From positions 6,517,501 through 6,581,500 of the forward strand of contig CM061100.1 in the NCBI GenBank assembly GCA_030770545.1: a stretch of DNA of 64,000 bases. Reading direction: 5' to 3'. The first letter of the stretch is position 1. Each line of letters begins with the position of its first letter. Of this stretch, positions 23,261 through 35,788 are shown in pieces. The position numbers and the translations under genes are program-made. The notes beneath the pieces were generated by a model. It ran no database searches, had not been told where the DNA came from, and saw only the letters and a list, made by a program, of their open reading frames with translations. Origin of the DNA: Macropodus opercularis. Taxonomy: Eukaryota; Chordata; Actinopteri; Anabantiformes; Osphronemidae.

Positions 23261-26200
23261 GTATGCTGCCTTAGCTACATTTCAGTTCTTTATCATTTTA
23301 TATATGATGAACTTATTATAAGACAGGTAAATATTTTCTAACACTGACTTCCCTAAATGCATTTATTTATTTCTATCAGCAGGGTCCAATCGCCCTCTTA
23401 TCATGCAATCACCTCCACCTGATGTACCCACCAATGCAGCACCTGACTTGCTCCTCGCATCTGACCACAAAAAGAAGCAGAAAGAACGGAGTAAAGAGGG
23501 AAATGAGCTGATGGACAAAAATCACTTATATGATATTATTAATTCTTCATCAAAAGACCCTGCTAGACTTACTTTAAAACTATCGCAAGTGAAGATGCCA
23601 GTCATGGATCAACATAAAAAACGTCCTCCTAGGCAACACATTGACTCAGAACATGAAACTGACTTGATGAATAATAATAACAATAACAATCAGTTGTCAG
23701 GGATTAGCCAGCACTTATCACACAAGTTAGGTGGAGACGAGCAGGCAAACTGTAAGCAGTTTTCTTTTCTGCCAAATAGCAAGGAGACTGGTGGTGTCAG
23801 TGGGGTTGTGTATGATGATGCTGAAATAGATACAATTGCAGAGCTTGAAAGAATAGAACGTGAGTCGGCCAATGAGAGAGAACGATGGTCTAAAGAAGTC
23901 CAGGATAAGGGTGAGTTTGTGTGTGTAAAGAGGCTTGTGCCATTATGTTTTCTGGGTGTTTTGTAAAGGGACTAAAATGCACTATTTTTAATTGCAGACA
24001 AGCCACTAAAGAAACGTAAACCAGACTCATATCCTCAGGAAGCTGGTGCTGACGCAAGTGACTGGTCCACTGTACAAGGAGGCACCATTGGTAGCAAGTT
24101 GACACCCAAGAAGACAAGTGCATCCAGCAATGGTGCGAGTCGCCCTGCTTTAATGGTCAGTATTGATCTGCAGCAAGCTGGCAGATTGATTGGACAGCCT
24201 GTTGTGGTATTGGAAGCTCCCCAGCTGTGTGAGGACCGCATTCAGAATCTAAAGTCCAAGACGGATGAAAAGGGAGATAAAGTTGTTGAAAACAGACCTC
24301 GGATCATCAAGCAGCACCCTGATAATGCCAGAACGTCGGATGCATCTGAGCAAAATGAAACATCTAAACATAAGCAGGACAGTCGTCAGGAGTCCAAACA
24401 CAGACGTGATGGGAATCCTAAAAATGGCAAGGGACATTCGGATGACAGACGGCCAGACACACCAAGGCAGAAAGCTGACAAGCATTCAGACTCAAATCGG
24501 AAAATGGAAAAGAACCACAGCAGTTACGACTCCCATGTCAGCCAACCGGAGACTCCAAAAACCATGAGCAAGGCAGAACGTAACTCCAGACACGGAGAAG
24601 ACAAAGCCATGGACAGAGAAAGGGATAAGAACAGAAATAAAGAAAAAGACAGGAAGATTGACAAAGATCGAGATAGAAACAGACATAGAGACAGAGACAG
24701 AATTAAAGAGAAACAAAAAGATAAAGATGGAGAGAGAGACAGGGAAGGAGACAGAGAAAAGAAAAACAAGACATTGTCAAGGGAAAACTGCAACAAACAC
24801 TCTCCTGATGGCCACACTAAATCTGACAGCCTCATATTAAAGCAAGACCGAAGCAGTAAATCTACTGACATGAATGGTCATCAAAGGACAGAAACTCTAC
24901 AGATCCCCCAAAATAAGAAGGAGAAGAAACATGGGGATGACGGTGTTAGTTGGAAATCTGGAAACACACATTTGTTTGAGACCAAACCTAACGAGTTCCC
25001 CTCTTATCTACTGGGTGGCAAGTCAGGGAGTCTGAAGAACTTTGTAATTCCTAAACTGAAGCGAGATGGGAAAGTTAAAGATCCCCAGGTTCCAAGGAAG
25101 TCAAGCGGCACCTGGAGCGAACCCCTGGTCAAATTGGACAGGATGTCGTTGATAGAGAATTTAAACAAAGGTGCTAAACCTGTTGTTGTGGTTCAAAAAC
25201 TTAGTGTTGATGAGGTAAAAAAGATCATGAGGGACGGAAGGAGTGCGCACAGGTCCAAGAACAAGTCCTCGTTTGACCAACCAGTGGGAGGTAGGGTTTA
25301 GTTGGATCTTTAAATATCTATTCAAAACTTTAGCAGATGTATATGTACATTCAGACTTTGTTTCTTAAACAGCCTTAGAAATCAGTAACTGTTCATATTA
25401 AATAGCCATTCAATGAATATCTGATCTTTGAGTAAAGGTGTTACTGTGATAAAAGCTCACTCTACCCATGTGCTTGCAGAGATGTCATTTTGTGAGAGGA
25501 ACAACAAGCGAAGGCACAGTATGATCAGTAACAAGTCAAAGAACAATGAGGCAGAAGAAGATGATGGCGATACAGATGGTAAGTGTGGGTATTAAATCTG
25601 TAAAAGGGCTTTGCTATCTCCCCTTTCTGAGGAATACCATGCAATGATCTTTATGGAGGGAAAACATGCAAGTTTTTGTTTTTCTCATTTAGCAACAAGG
25701 AAAAGGTGTAAGAAAGACCACGACAAAAACCGGATGCATGAAGAGAGGAGAGGTTCTGGAAATCACCGTCAAAAGGGGTCTGGTAGCCGATACTCTGAAA
25801 CTGAAGGTTCGGATGAAGGCTCGCGACCACCAAGTGATGGTACGTGTTTTTGAATGAGCATAAAAGACGGAAAAATGGACTTGACATATGTTACATTGTT
25901 TTATTATTGTGCAGTTGCCAAAAAGTTGAAGAAAAAGGACAAACAGAGACACCGGAAGTCGTACAATTCCAAGCAGACATCAGATGGTATTGTTTGACCA
26001 CATCTTAAATGTAAAGTTTTTGAGTTTAAACAATGTATTTTTATTAGCCAGTTTAATTGTATTAACAGAAATGATGGACTCCTCCACCTTCAAGAGGTTC
26101 TCAGCCAGTGTGGATAGCATTCTTGAGAACCTTGAGGATATTGATTTCTCTGCCACAGGTAAACGTTCTTGACGGTCCAAAATTCCTGACATTTGTTTGA

Positions 26201-29200
26201 TTTGACAAGGAGATTAGTTGAAATTTAGAATATTAACATTTTAACTTTATACTGACACACAGATGATGACGAGATACCTCAGGAACTCTTGCTTGGAAAA
26301 CACCAGCTGAGTGAACTGGGCAGTGATTCTGCTAAAATTAAAGCTATGGGCGTCTTCAACAAGGTAACATATGTGTAATATGTGTAACATGGTTCCGTCA
26401 GTGCACAGCTTCATTGTTGTAAAAGCAACCAAAATACTATAATCTCTGCTTCACAGCTTCCATCTGATAAACTGGTGAAAATCTTGAATATTCTTGAGAA
26501 GAACATTCAGGACAGTGTCAAACTTTCCACATTAATAAATCATGTAAGTTATCAGCGCAATAATATTTATTTTAGCTTTGGAAGTGTCTTTAAAGTTTTA
26601 CTAAATGCCTCTGGATTTTGTAGGATAATGACTCCATGGATGAGGAGCGGTTGTGGCGCGACCTCATTATGGAGAGGGTCACTAAATCTGCTGATGCCTG
26701 TCTGACTGCACTCCACATAATGACATCTCCACGCATGCCCAAGGCTGTTTATATAGAAGATGTGATTGAGAGGTTGTTGCAGTACACAAAGTTCCATTTG
26801 CAAAACTCCTTGTACCCTCAGTACGACCCCGTCTACAGGGTGGATCCCCATGGAGGCCAGTTGACTTCTGACATTTTATCGGCATTGCTGCAAAAAAGCG
26901 ATCCCGATGTTTAAAATAATTTTGTCCGACTGTTTCCACAGGTGGGGTGCATAGTTCAAAATCCAAGAGAGCAAAGAGTTCCTCTCATAAACAGAAGGTG
27001 GTAGTGATGCTCTACAACAAGGTTTGTGATATTGTGAGCAACATAGCAGAACTTCTAGAGATCCAGCTGCTAACTGACACCACAGTTCTCCAGGTGAGGC
27101 TCTTATTCTGCTCTGATATCATACAAGTTTAGGATGTGATTTATCTTTTGACTTGTAAGCTGTAGTAAACCCACATCTGATCCCTTTTAGGTGTCCACAC
27201 TGGGTATTACACCATTTTTTGTGGAGAATGTTAGTGAACTGCAGCTATGTGCCATCACGCTAGTGACAGCAGTAAGTCTGCAATAGCATGCTAAATTAAT
27301 ATTGTTTAGAAGGTAATTGTTTTTGTTTGTTGCATTTTATAGTGTCATCTTGCACCTCTTGGTGTATTTATTTTAATTAACCCTTTTATTTAATTTTTCT
27401 ACAGGTCTTCTCTCGCTATGAGAAACACAGGCAGCTGATTTTTGAAGAGATTTTTACTTCACTGGCTAGACTGCCTACTAGTAAACGCAGCCTCAGGAAC
27501 TTTAGGTAATTGTAAATGCTCCTTAAAATGACAGTATGTACAATTTGGTTGTGAATTAATTACAAAACCCAACAACACCCAACTTACTACTGAACCTACG
27601 CAGGCTAAACAGCAGTGATTCAGATGGAGAGCCCTTGTATATCCAGATGGTGACAGCTCTGGTTCTTCAGCTCATCCAGTGTGTGGTACACCTTCCTTCT
27701 GAGAGTGACCTGGAGGATGAACATACCAAGAAGGTATGGAACATGACACACATGACCGATATTTAAATTCTATTTATCAGAAAGCACATTGTCACTCAGA
27801 AGTGTTTTTACCTGTTGTGTACATTATCCTAGGTGGACAAAGATTTCCTTATCACAAACTCTTATGAAACTGCCATGAGGACAGCTCAGAACTTCTTATC
27901 AGTTTTTCTGAAAAAGTGAGTCTTTGATGCTTTGACACTTTGATGCTATACAACATGCTGCTAGTGTTGGTTTAATATGCTACCATGAGCATTTGTTTTC
28001 CGTGTGTTAGGTGTGGCAGTAAGCAGGGGGAAGAGGACTACAGGCCTCTGTTTGAGAACTTTGTTCGTGATCTGCTGTCTACAGTCAACAGGCCTGAGTG
28101 GCCTGCGGCTGAGCTGCTGCTGAGTTTACTAGGCCGGTTGTTGGTGAGCAGCTTCATTCGCCTCATTTACTTGCCATCTTCATAAAATAATCTGCTATTC
28201 GTGCTTGTTCATTGGGACATTTTCTCTACTGCTCTCGTGCTCCAGGTGCACCAATTTAGTAACAAGCAGACTGAAATGGCGCTCAGGGTGGCGTCATTAG
28301 ATTACCTCGGCACTGTGGCTTGTCGTCTGCGTAAAGATGCTGTCACTAGCAAGATGGACCAAAAAGCTATTGACCGCATTCTTAAAGAGGTAAACGGTAC
28401 ACTTGTTTATTAAAATTCCCATGCATTCCATAGAAATGACTTGTGATGTTGAACATGATCTGCTTCCAGACTACAGGTAATGATGAGGTCCAGCAGCTGC
28501 AGAAGGCCTTGCTAGACTACCTAGATGTGAGCACTAACACAGACCCATCTCTACTGGTGAGTGTTTAATTTACATACACTAAGATGTAAAGCATTTGTGT
28601 TTTCCTAAGCATTAGAGGTTTTTCAATGCCCTAATATCCACCATGTGTACTGGTTTTTAGCCTTAACCTTAGACTCAACATGGGTTAAAGAGTCCTTGGT
28701 GTCAGACCGACATTAAACTTTATATTGTGTCTTGTTCAGCATTTTTCATCATCTATTTGTTTGTATCTTTCAGTTTGCCCGAAAATTTTATATTGCCCAG
28801 TGGTTTAGGGACATTACAAGTGAGGCAGAAAAAGCGATCAAATCCCAAAATGAGAGTGATGAAGACTTAGAACGATGGCATTCGAAGGAGGTAAACTCGA
28901 CCGCGGAGATTATGCAGAGAGCAGAGACAAGAAAGAAATTCTTGCGCAAGGTCATCAAGACTTCACCGTCACATAACATTTCTCTGAGGTAAATAGACTC
29001 CAGTACAGACCACGGCAGTAATTTTCTATACGGCTTGACTTGTTCACACATCCTGGTTTTATTCTGTCTGCTTGACTTCTAGGTTGAACCCTGACACCGT
29101 AGACTATGAGGACTCCTGTCTGATTGTCAGATATCTGGCCTCTATGAGGCCATTCGCACAGAGTTTTGATATTTATTTATCACAGGTAAGATGATTAATT

Positions 29201-32200
29201 CAGCCTGACCGAGAAATCATTTTGCATCTCAAGCCACTAAATTTTTGTTGTTTCTGTGTCTCCTGTAAAGATTTTGAGAGTGCTGAGTGAGAATGCAATT
29301 GCAATCAGAACTAAAGCCATGAAGTGTTTGTCTGAAGTAGTGGCTGTCGATCCAAGTATTCTAGCACGTGTAAGTCATCCTGCATAAAATCCACTAAATG
29401 ATTTTCTTAATAGAATGAGCAACCTCTTTAGGATTATTCATCTGTGCTTGACTGCTAATACTACTTCCATTTGTTTTTCAGTTGGATATGCAGCGAGGGG
29501 TTCACTGTCGCCTCATGGACAACTCAACCAGTGTGCGTGAGGCAGCTGTGGAGCTGCTTGGCCGCTTTGTGCTGAGTCGGCCTCAGCTGATCGAGCAGTA
29601 CTATGATATGCTCGTTGAAAGGATACTGGTAATTTCTTGCGTTGATTTGGTGACATCATGTGCCACATACTGTACATAATAAGATGATCACCGGTGGAAC
29701 TACAGTTCACCAACAAGTTCATTTAAAGTGCACAAGTTCAGCTGAGGTCAGATCATCGATCCGCACTGCTGCCATCTAAAGATCAAATGGAAAAACTACA
29801 GCTATTCAAACTAAATTCTCTGTACTCAGCCTGTTTGCTTTTCTATGATAAGGCAGTCATTTCCATGGGATATTTGATATTCTTTAATATTAAACTATTT
29901 TGGGTTGTCCTTCATCAATCATTTTGTCTTGACACAGGACACAGGTATCAGTGTAAGAAAGAGGGTCATTAAGATCCTGAGGGATATTTGCCTGGAACAA
30001 CCAGACTTCCACAAAATCACTGAGATGTGTGTCAAGATGATACGGAGAGTCAATGATGAAGAAGGCATCAAGGTTTGTTTTTTACTTTATGTGAATCTTG
30101 CTGTGGTTGTGTTTAACTTTTAGTCTGTTCTAAATATAATTGCGTTTCCTTGTCCGTTCAGAAACTGGTGAATGAGACGTTTCAGAAACTCTGGTTCACC
30201 CCCACACCCAGTCACGACAAAGATGCCATGACCAGAAAGATCCTGAACATCACGGATGTGGTGTGTACTGTTCACACTTTTCATTTTTGTACCATTTTTG
30301 GAAAGAGAACCAATCGAGTGTTTGACATAATCGGATTCATGTTGATTTCTTTCCCAGGTGTCTGCATGCAAAGACTCTGGCTATGACTGGTTTGAGCAGC
30401 TTCTCCAAAATGTACGTTGTCTAACTTGTTGGACTGATTTGACTTCTCAGCAGCAGCTTGTGTGCCTTCATGTTCATGAGCTTTTCTAACTTGTGTGTTT
30501 TAACTGTTCAGCTACTCAAGTCAGAACAGGATGCTTCCTACAAACCTGCCAAGAAGGCTTGCATTCAGTTGGTGGACAATCTTGTGGAACACATCTTGAA
30601 ATATGAGGAGAGTCTTGCCGGTAAAAAGAAGTAGTGTTTTTGGTCTCTGATTTCTAAATACATGTTATTGTGTTCAACAATGCCAATGTTGTGTGTGTGT
30701 GTGTGTGTGTGTATTTCAGACTGTGAGGACAAAGGGGTTCATTCAGATCGTCTAGTAGCATGCGTCACAACACTCTACCTGTTTAGCAAAATCAGAGCAC
30801 AGTTAATGGTCAAACATGCCATAACGATGCAGCCCTACTTGACCACCAAGTGCAACGTAAGTACAACATCGTTTATTTAGTATCATAATACTTTGCTTGC
30901 CTGAACACATGATGTAATTTGTTATCACTGGACCACAGACCCAATTTAATAACACCAAGGTTTATGCTGTGCTATAGGACCATCGTCCAACAAAGTTGCT
31001 TCCTTTGGACTGTGCAGCCGTCGTACATCTTTCTATTTTCGTTTCAGACCCAGAATGACTTCGTGGTAATATGCAACGTGGCCAAGATCCTGGAGCTGGT
31101 CGTGCCTCTGATGGAGCACCCAAGTGAGACTTTCCTCACTACCATAGAAGAGGACCTGATGAAGCTCATCATTAAATACGGCATGACGGTCGGTAACACT
31201 TGGAGCTGACAGCTTTCAGAAAGCGACTATAACGACACAATGAGCACAGATGTGTAGGAACTGCTCATATATAGTTTGTGTTTACTTCTCAGGTCGTACA
31301 GCACTGTGTGAGCTGTCTTGGTGCTGTTGTGAATAAGGTCACACACAACTACAAGTTTGTTTGGGCTTGTTTCAATCGCTACTATGGTAAGTACTGTAGA
31401 CTTTAATATTCGTTTTGAAAATTACTTTTATTTGCCGTGAAAAAGATAATACATTTTAGATCGAACTTCCTGTTTGTATGATTATCTAGGAGCTCTGTTG
31501 AAACTAAAGACACAACACCAAGAGGATGCCACAAGTTCCACTCTGATTGCTAACAAACCCACTCTCCTGCGCTCACTGTTTACTGTGGGGGCTCTCTGTC
31601 GACACTTTGATTTTGATCTGGAAGAGTTCAAGGGTGCGAACAAGGTAAAGCACACTTTTCAAATACTGTGTGTTTTGAACTGCTGTCGAGCTTGTATTCA
31701 CGGATGACTATTACCGTCTTCTCTTGTGTTGCATAGATTGTCATCAAAGACAAAGTGTTGGATCTCCTGCTCTACTTTACCACTCACAAAGAGGAGGACG
31801 TCCAAATCAAGGCTATTATTGGTCTAGGTATTTTGATCCTAATGGCAAAGATGTAAAGACTGTACCAACACTTGGTACACATGATAGAACATTTATTTAT
31901 GTGTCTGTTTAAATCTACTGCATTTCCATTATCTCTAGGGTTCCAGTTCATCATGTACCCAGAGCTCATGTTTGTGCAGGATGTAAAGGTACTCTATGGC
32001 AGCATCCTCTCAGATGAGAACAGTTTGGTTAGTTTGAAGATCCAGGTCCTGAAAAACCTTCAGACATACCTGCAGGAGGAGGATTCTCGAATGCAGGAGG
32101 CTGATCGAGAATGTGAGTTTAACAAAATCATAACTGTCACTTAATGTTCACTTATGTCACATGGATTGTGTTGATCAGGCACAACATCCACAAACTGATT

Positions 32201-34969
32201 GGGTTTATGACTTTGTTTACTCAGGGAAGAAACAAGCCAAGCAGGAGGATCTGAAAGAAATGGGGGATATCTCATCAGGCATGAGTAGCTCCATTATGCA
32301 GATTTACCTGAAGCAGGTGCTGGAGTCTTTCGTCCACTCACAGTCGACTGTTCGTCACTTTGCCCTGAATGTCATTACACTGACCCTAAACCAGGGCCTC
32401 ATCCATCCAGTACAGGTCTGTTCACACTCTCACGTCAGCATAGTTAGACAAGGAGACCTATGCTGGTTTATAAAATGCTTGTATGTACTGTAACTTTAAG
32501 ATTCATTTGTATTGTGAGCTGTTGACAGATCTGGAACCGTTGTTTTTTAGTGTGTGCCCTACTTGATTGCAATGGGAACAGACCCTGAGCCGACCATGAA
32601 GAACAAGGCTGACCAACAGCTGGTGGAGATTGACAAGAAATATTCAGGATTCATTCATGTGAGTGGCATGATAATCATCAGAAAAGATGTGACAGCAAGA
32701 CAAATGTAGCTACTGCAGCAACTTTAAACGGTCAAAAATACAATACAGGCTTTGTTAATAATGTATTTAATAGAATGATTCAGAATCATTCATTCAGAAT
32801 CTTGCTACATTGTGTCTTTGTGTAATTACAGATGAAGGCTGTTGCAGGGCTGAAGATGTCTTATCAGGTGCAACAGGCCATAAATGGTTCCAAAGACGCA
32901 GTGATCCGAGGTTTTCGCCGCGAGGACTCGGACTCGGCTCTCTGCTCTCACCTCTACTCCCTGGTCCGTGGCAACAGACAACACAGAAGGGCTTTCCTCA
33001 TTTCCCTGCTCAACCTGTTTGATGACACCTCTGTAAGTTTTTCCTTAGATTGGTTAGTTTGTGTTTTTCAGATAGACCCTCTATCAGACTTTACTTCCAT
33101 GCAGCCAAGTATAGAATATTGTTTTGTTTTACACACTGCTCATGAATTGTTGTCACCCTTTGACCCCTACAGAAAACAGACGTGAAAATGCTGCTGTTCA
33201 TAGCGGACAACTTAGCCTGTTTCCCCTACCAGACCCAGGAGGAGCCTCTTTTCATCATGCACCACATAGATATTACTTTGTCTGTCTCTGGTAGCAATCT
33301 TTTACAGTCTTTCAAGGAGGTGAGAAGCCTTCATTTCTATTCTGACTTACATGTCTGAGTTGTTTTTTTTCTTATTAGATGAAAACCCAAAATGTAAATC
33401 TTTGTGTTTGACTGTTTTGTCTGTGTAGTCTTTAAGGAAAGAGCCTGTAAAGAAGGAAAAGAAAATGAAGAAGAAGAAGAAGAAGAAGAAGAAGCAAAAG
33501 GCTTGGAGAAAAACATATAGCTCTGATGATGATGATGATGATGAACATAGCAGCACAGCATCCAGCAGCAGTGATGAAGATATGGAAAAGATCCACCAGC
33601 AAAGGAAATCTGTGGCTTCTGATTCTGACTCTGACTTGGAAGATGAGGATGCAGTGTTTTATCGTCTTCCTGAAAACCCCAATCCTCTGTTGGACTTTGC
33701 CAGTGCTTCACAGGGTATTCTGCTGCTGCTGGTGCTCAAACAACATCTAAAGAATCTGTATGGCTTCTCGGACAGGTAGGCCCACAGCAGAAATGACTCG
33801 GACAATGTAACTCTTCCTAATACTGTTAATATTTACAAGCTACAAGCTTATCGTTTTGTTTGGATTACAGCAAAATCCAGAAATATTCTCCGACAGAATC
33901 TGCCAAAGTCTACGACAAGGCAGTGAACAGGAAGTCCAAGGTGCACTTCAACCCTCGTCAGACGCTAGATTATTTGAAGAGTAATCTTTCCATCACAGAT
34001 CTTACCTACGAGACCAAGAGGAATATTGTAAAGCAGTATTTAGATGTAAGTCATATTTTTTTCAGAATTCAGGATAATTTGAATGAGATGTGAAAATGAT
34101 AATAAAATACCATCCTTGTCTGACAATTCACTTGGCGGCGTGTTAATGGTTGAAATTTGTTATCATTGGCCACTATGTGTATGAAAGCACTAACTGAAGT
34201 TGTGCCTGTTCTTGTGTCTTAGTTCAAGGTACTGATGGAGCATTTGGATCGTGATGAAGAAGAACAGGAGGGTGAAGCCAGTGCCAATGCCAGAAACAAA
34301 GCCATTAATTCACTGTTGAGGGGCCCAAAAACCCAGAACCACAGCCACAATAATCACACAGCTCCAGTGGAGACAGATGAGGAGGACAGTGAGGATGATG
34401 ATCCACCAGCAGTAAGACCATAACCTTTAAATATCACCTAAATCTATGTTAACTTTATTATGTAATGTAACATTTTACTTGCATTGAGTAAGTATTAATT
34501 GGTTTATGTGAAATTTGGGGTTTAGTTATTGGAAGATTTTAATTTTTTTTTATTAAACCCACAGAAATAAAGGTAACCGCTCCTCTTCCAATCTTTCTTT
34601 TATCCACAGCGGAAACCAAGAAAAGGTGGGGATTCTACAGAGGATTCTGGTCACATGAATGAGGCAGTGGAGGTCAGGGATGTTGTTGCCATCTGTTGTC
34701 CCAAATACAAAGACAGACCACAAATTGCAAAGGTTGTCCAGAAGACCAAAGCTGGCTACGGTATACACTGGATGACCGGGTCTTACTCTGGACCCTGGGC
34801 TGAAGCAAAGAAGCGGGACGGTCGCAAAAAGGTGCCTTGGGTTGACACTATCAAGGAGTCAGACATTATTTACAAGAAAATCTCATTAACAAGCGGACAG
34901 AAGCTTACAAACAAAGTGGCACAGACGTTACGGGCGCTTTACGCTGCCAAGGAGGGGACTAAGAGTTAA
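20992..34969 (+). CDS. nipbl: Nipped-B-like protein (NIPBL), cohesin loader
   Basis: NIPBL (Scc2) pairs with MAU2 to load cohesin on DNA and stimulates its ATPase in loop extrusion. The model has 46 coding exons totalling 7842 nt (2613 aa; human 2804), with phase kept at every junction; exon lists are given in the block entries that follow. The start MNGDIPHVPITTLAGIASL is the invariant vertebrate N-terminus, the MAU2-binding end. A long charged, disordered region spans residues about 270-1000. From about 1000 to the end lies the conserved HEAT-repeat hook, for example MERVTKSADACLT, FTPTPS-type loops and KYKDRPQIAKVVQK near the C-terminus. Fish keep two nipbl ohnologues (a and b); I cannot tell which this is. 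AATAAA at 35284-35289 is the likely poly(A) signal. Confidence 0.97.
23380..25290 (+). CDS. nipbl: nipbl disordered charged block, exons 9-10
   Basis: The exons are 23380-23910 and 23998-25290. Exon 9 begins TGSNRPLIMQSPPPDVP and contains a run of seven Asn. Exon 10 opens DKPLKKRKPDSYPQEAG and contains a long tract of Arg, Lys, Asp and Glu coded by GACAGAGA-like repeats (about 24600-24770). It ends with the conserved EFPSYLLGGKSGSLKNFVIP and NLNKGAKPVVVVQKLS, the HP1-binding neighbourhood of NIPBL. The middle is much diverged from mammals in both length and order. Confidence 0.9.
25480..26543 (+). CDS. nipbl: nipbl linker block, exons 11-16
   Basis: The exons are 25480-25578, 25693-25839, 25915-25986, 26069-26158, 26263-26363 and 26457-26543. 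They pass from a weakly conserved charged linker (EMSFCERNNKRRHS) into the well-conserved EMMDSSTFKRFSASVDSILE and DDDEIPQELLLGKHQLSELG, then LNILEKNIQDSVKLSTLINH. The segment before MSFCER is shorter than in mammals. Confidence 0.9.
26624..30620 (+). CDS. nipbl: nipbl HEAT-repeat block I, exons 17-33
   Basis: The exons are 26624-26855, 26942-27093, 27191-27271, 27405-27505, 27604-27733, 27833-27915, 28011-28143, 28246-28389, 28470-28556, 28774-28988, 29083-29185, 29271-29369, 29482-29628, 29938-30072, 30162-30260, 30358-30411 and 30512-30620. Nearly every residue aligns with human NIPBL, for example MRTAQNFLSVFLKKCGSKQG, LDMQRGVHCRLMDNSTSVRE and KLVNETFQKLWFTPTPS. Exon 17 needs a GC donor at 26856, or an alternative splice pair, to join exon 18 in frame. 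Confidence 0.92.
30720..34969 (+). CDS. nipbl: nipbl HEAT-repeat block II and C-terminus, exons 34-47
   Basis: The exons are 30720-30856, 31048-31188, 31293-31386, 31490-31644, 31737-31827, 31939-32112, 32225-32415, 32551-32658, 32832-33032, 33173-33319, 33429-33775, 33871-34045, 34223-34411 and 34610-34969. Conserved marks include NVAKILELVVPLMEHPSETF, GNRQHRRAFLISLLNLFDD and the terminal WAEAKKRDGRKKVPWVDTIK. Exon 44 (33429-33775) encodes a run of Lys from AAG repeats (about 33465-33495) and a run of Asp from GAT repeats (about 33523-33543). A (GT)11 repeat abuts the exon 34 acceptor. Confidence 0.92.
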
Positions 34970-35788
34970 TCATCTGAAATTACTCAGAGATAAACCCTTA
35001 GTAGGAGATGGCCTCTGTTCAGGTTTTAAGAGCGGATTGAGGGAAAGTATTGTGAAACACTGATCTGTTTGAATACAGATGTTTTTAAGTTAAACATGAA
35101 GAGAAACAAGGAAATGTTTGGGAAAACATTTTGTGGGAGTTCCTTCGCTGTTGTGCAGCAACATGGTGGTTTTAATTTTTACTCCCACTGTACTACAGTT
35201 TAACTAAACAACTGTTTATATCTGAACATAATTCTGTACAAATTAAAGTGAATGTTGGAAATGAGTGTATTAATGATGTTCTTAATAAAGTGTTTATGGA
35301 GTTTAAACTAGCTCCACATGCATTTATTCACTTGACCTGAGCTCCAACTTTTAACAGATTCTTTTTCTTGTTTTAAACCTTTGTTGTTTACCCACACTGT
35401 GTAATGGAGTATCTTTGATATAATTTATTTATGTTAAAAGCAGTGAAGTATCTGTGCCTATGCAGGGGAAGTTGATATTGTTTTTAATAGAGATTTTGAT
35501 GTTATAGAACACAGATCAAAATGACAGTGAGTCTCCGCTCTTCTGGTGGAACCAATACAACAATAAAATTTTCTTATGTCTTTCTTACTTGTTTGGACTT
35601 GTTTTTGTGGATACTCCTTTGTAGATTCACTGCATGGAACCAAGTCAGTCAGGACTCATTTTAACATGAACACCCTCTGCTCTATAACACCTCTATACAT
35701 CTCATGTTCTATTTTACAAAGATATTAGAAAGACATTTAAAGAAAGATTTCAATTGTCAAAGAGCTCAGAGAAACCGACCTCGATGGC

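Noticed and set aside
24524..24871. Minus-strand frame rich in Leu and Ser opposite nipbl exon 10
   Set aside because: It is the reverse reading of the GACAGAGA-type repeats coding Arg/Asp/Glu, not a membrane protein.
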